23,717 nucleotides of DNA from Peptococcaceae bacterium UBA7185. Its GTDB lineage: Bacteria; Bacillota; Peptococcia; Peptococcales; Peptococcaceae. The notes beneath the pieces are model-generated. The model was given only the letters and a program-made list of their open reading frames with translations, ran no database searches and was not told the DNA's origin. The stretch lies in contig DKVF01000061.1 in NCBI GenBank assembly GCA_002491065.1, positions 1 through 23,717 on the forward strand. The letters are read 5' to 3'. This document shows, one piece after another, positions 23,508 to 23,717 of this stretch. Both the position numbers and the translations under genes were made by a program. Each line of letters starts with the position of its first letter. Position 1 is the first letter of the stretch.

Positions 23508-23717
23508 AGCAGAGAAATTATTTTTTGTTGGAGCTAGTCTGTTCACAGCAACAACATATCTCTTTTAGAGCAAAACACATTCTTAGAATAGCTTGAGGAA
23601 AAATATTTTGTTCTACAACTAATCTCTTTATAATAAACTTTTCAATTAAATTGTAAGAACTCTACTATAATTTGACATGATAAAAATAAATGATTTGCAA
23701 ATAAAAGAACAAAACCA

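Noticed and set aside
1..23717. tRNA, rRNA, CRISPR array, prophage or insertion-sequence genes
   Set aside because: Scanned by eye on both strands; no cloverleaf-like or rRNA-like segments, spaced direct repeats, or transposase/phage motifs were recognised. A covariance-model search could not be run.

Overview
The window looks like a chromosomal segment of an endospore-forming, anaerobic Bacillota. The evidence is a full-length spoIVA, an endonuclease-type MutL with no MutH, MutS2, AGGAGG-type ribosome binding sites with several TTG/GTG starts, and bacterial microcompartment (BMC) genes. The moderate base composition and gene content would suit a spore-forming Negativicute or clostridial relative, but I cannot fix the lineage from sequence alone. 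Almost everything is on the minus strand. The exceptions are the tail of a GGDEF gene at the left edge and a three-gene BMC cluster near the right edge.

Layout. 1-219: 3' end of a diguanylate-cyclase-type gene. 220-538: terminators. 539-6891 (minus): a compact mismatch-repair/RNA-modification operon, mutS-mutL-RsmJ-like methyltransferase-miaA, with overlapping or near-abutting genes. 7013-7687: an unrecognised protein with a long charged basic tail and its own promoter. 7969-8482: two very small genes, one a two-helix membrane protein and one a free-standing domain of the FakA/YloV kinase-like family. 8483-8984: no gene; three palindromic structured repeats, two of which are homologous, inverted, and differ by compensatory base changes. 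8985-15838 (minus): ABC-F ATPase, RlhA/U32-type protein and MutS2, all plausibly acting on ribosomes. 16057-19992 (minus): ACT/HTH protein, hom, thrB, lysC, a threonine/aspartate-family operon with a fully consensus promoter. 19993-20461: divergent regulatory region. 20462-21821 (plus): two EutS/PduU-type BMC shell proteins and a EutP/PduV-type P-loop protein, with their own promoter and terminator and no BMC enzymes or other shell genes beside them. 21964-23442 (minus): spoIVA with a possible sigma-E promoter. 23443-23717: AT-rich, no gene seen.

The two items most worth following are the isolated EutS-EutS-EutP 'satellite' locus and the structured repeat cluster behind mutS2. No rRNA, tRNA, CRISPR array, transposase or phage gene was seen.
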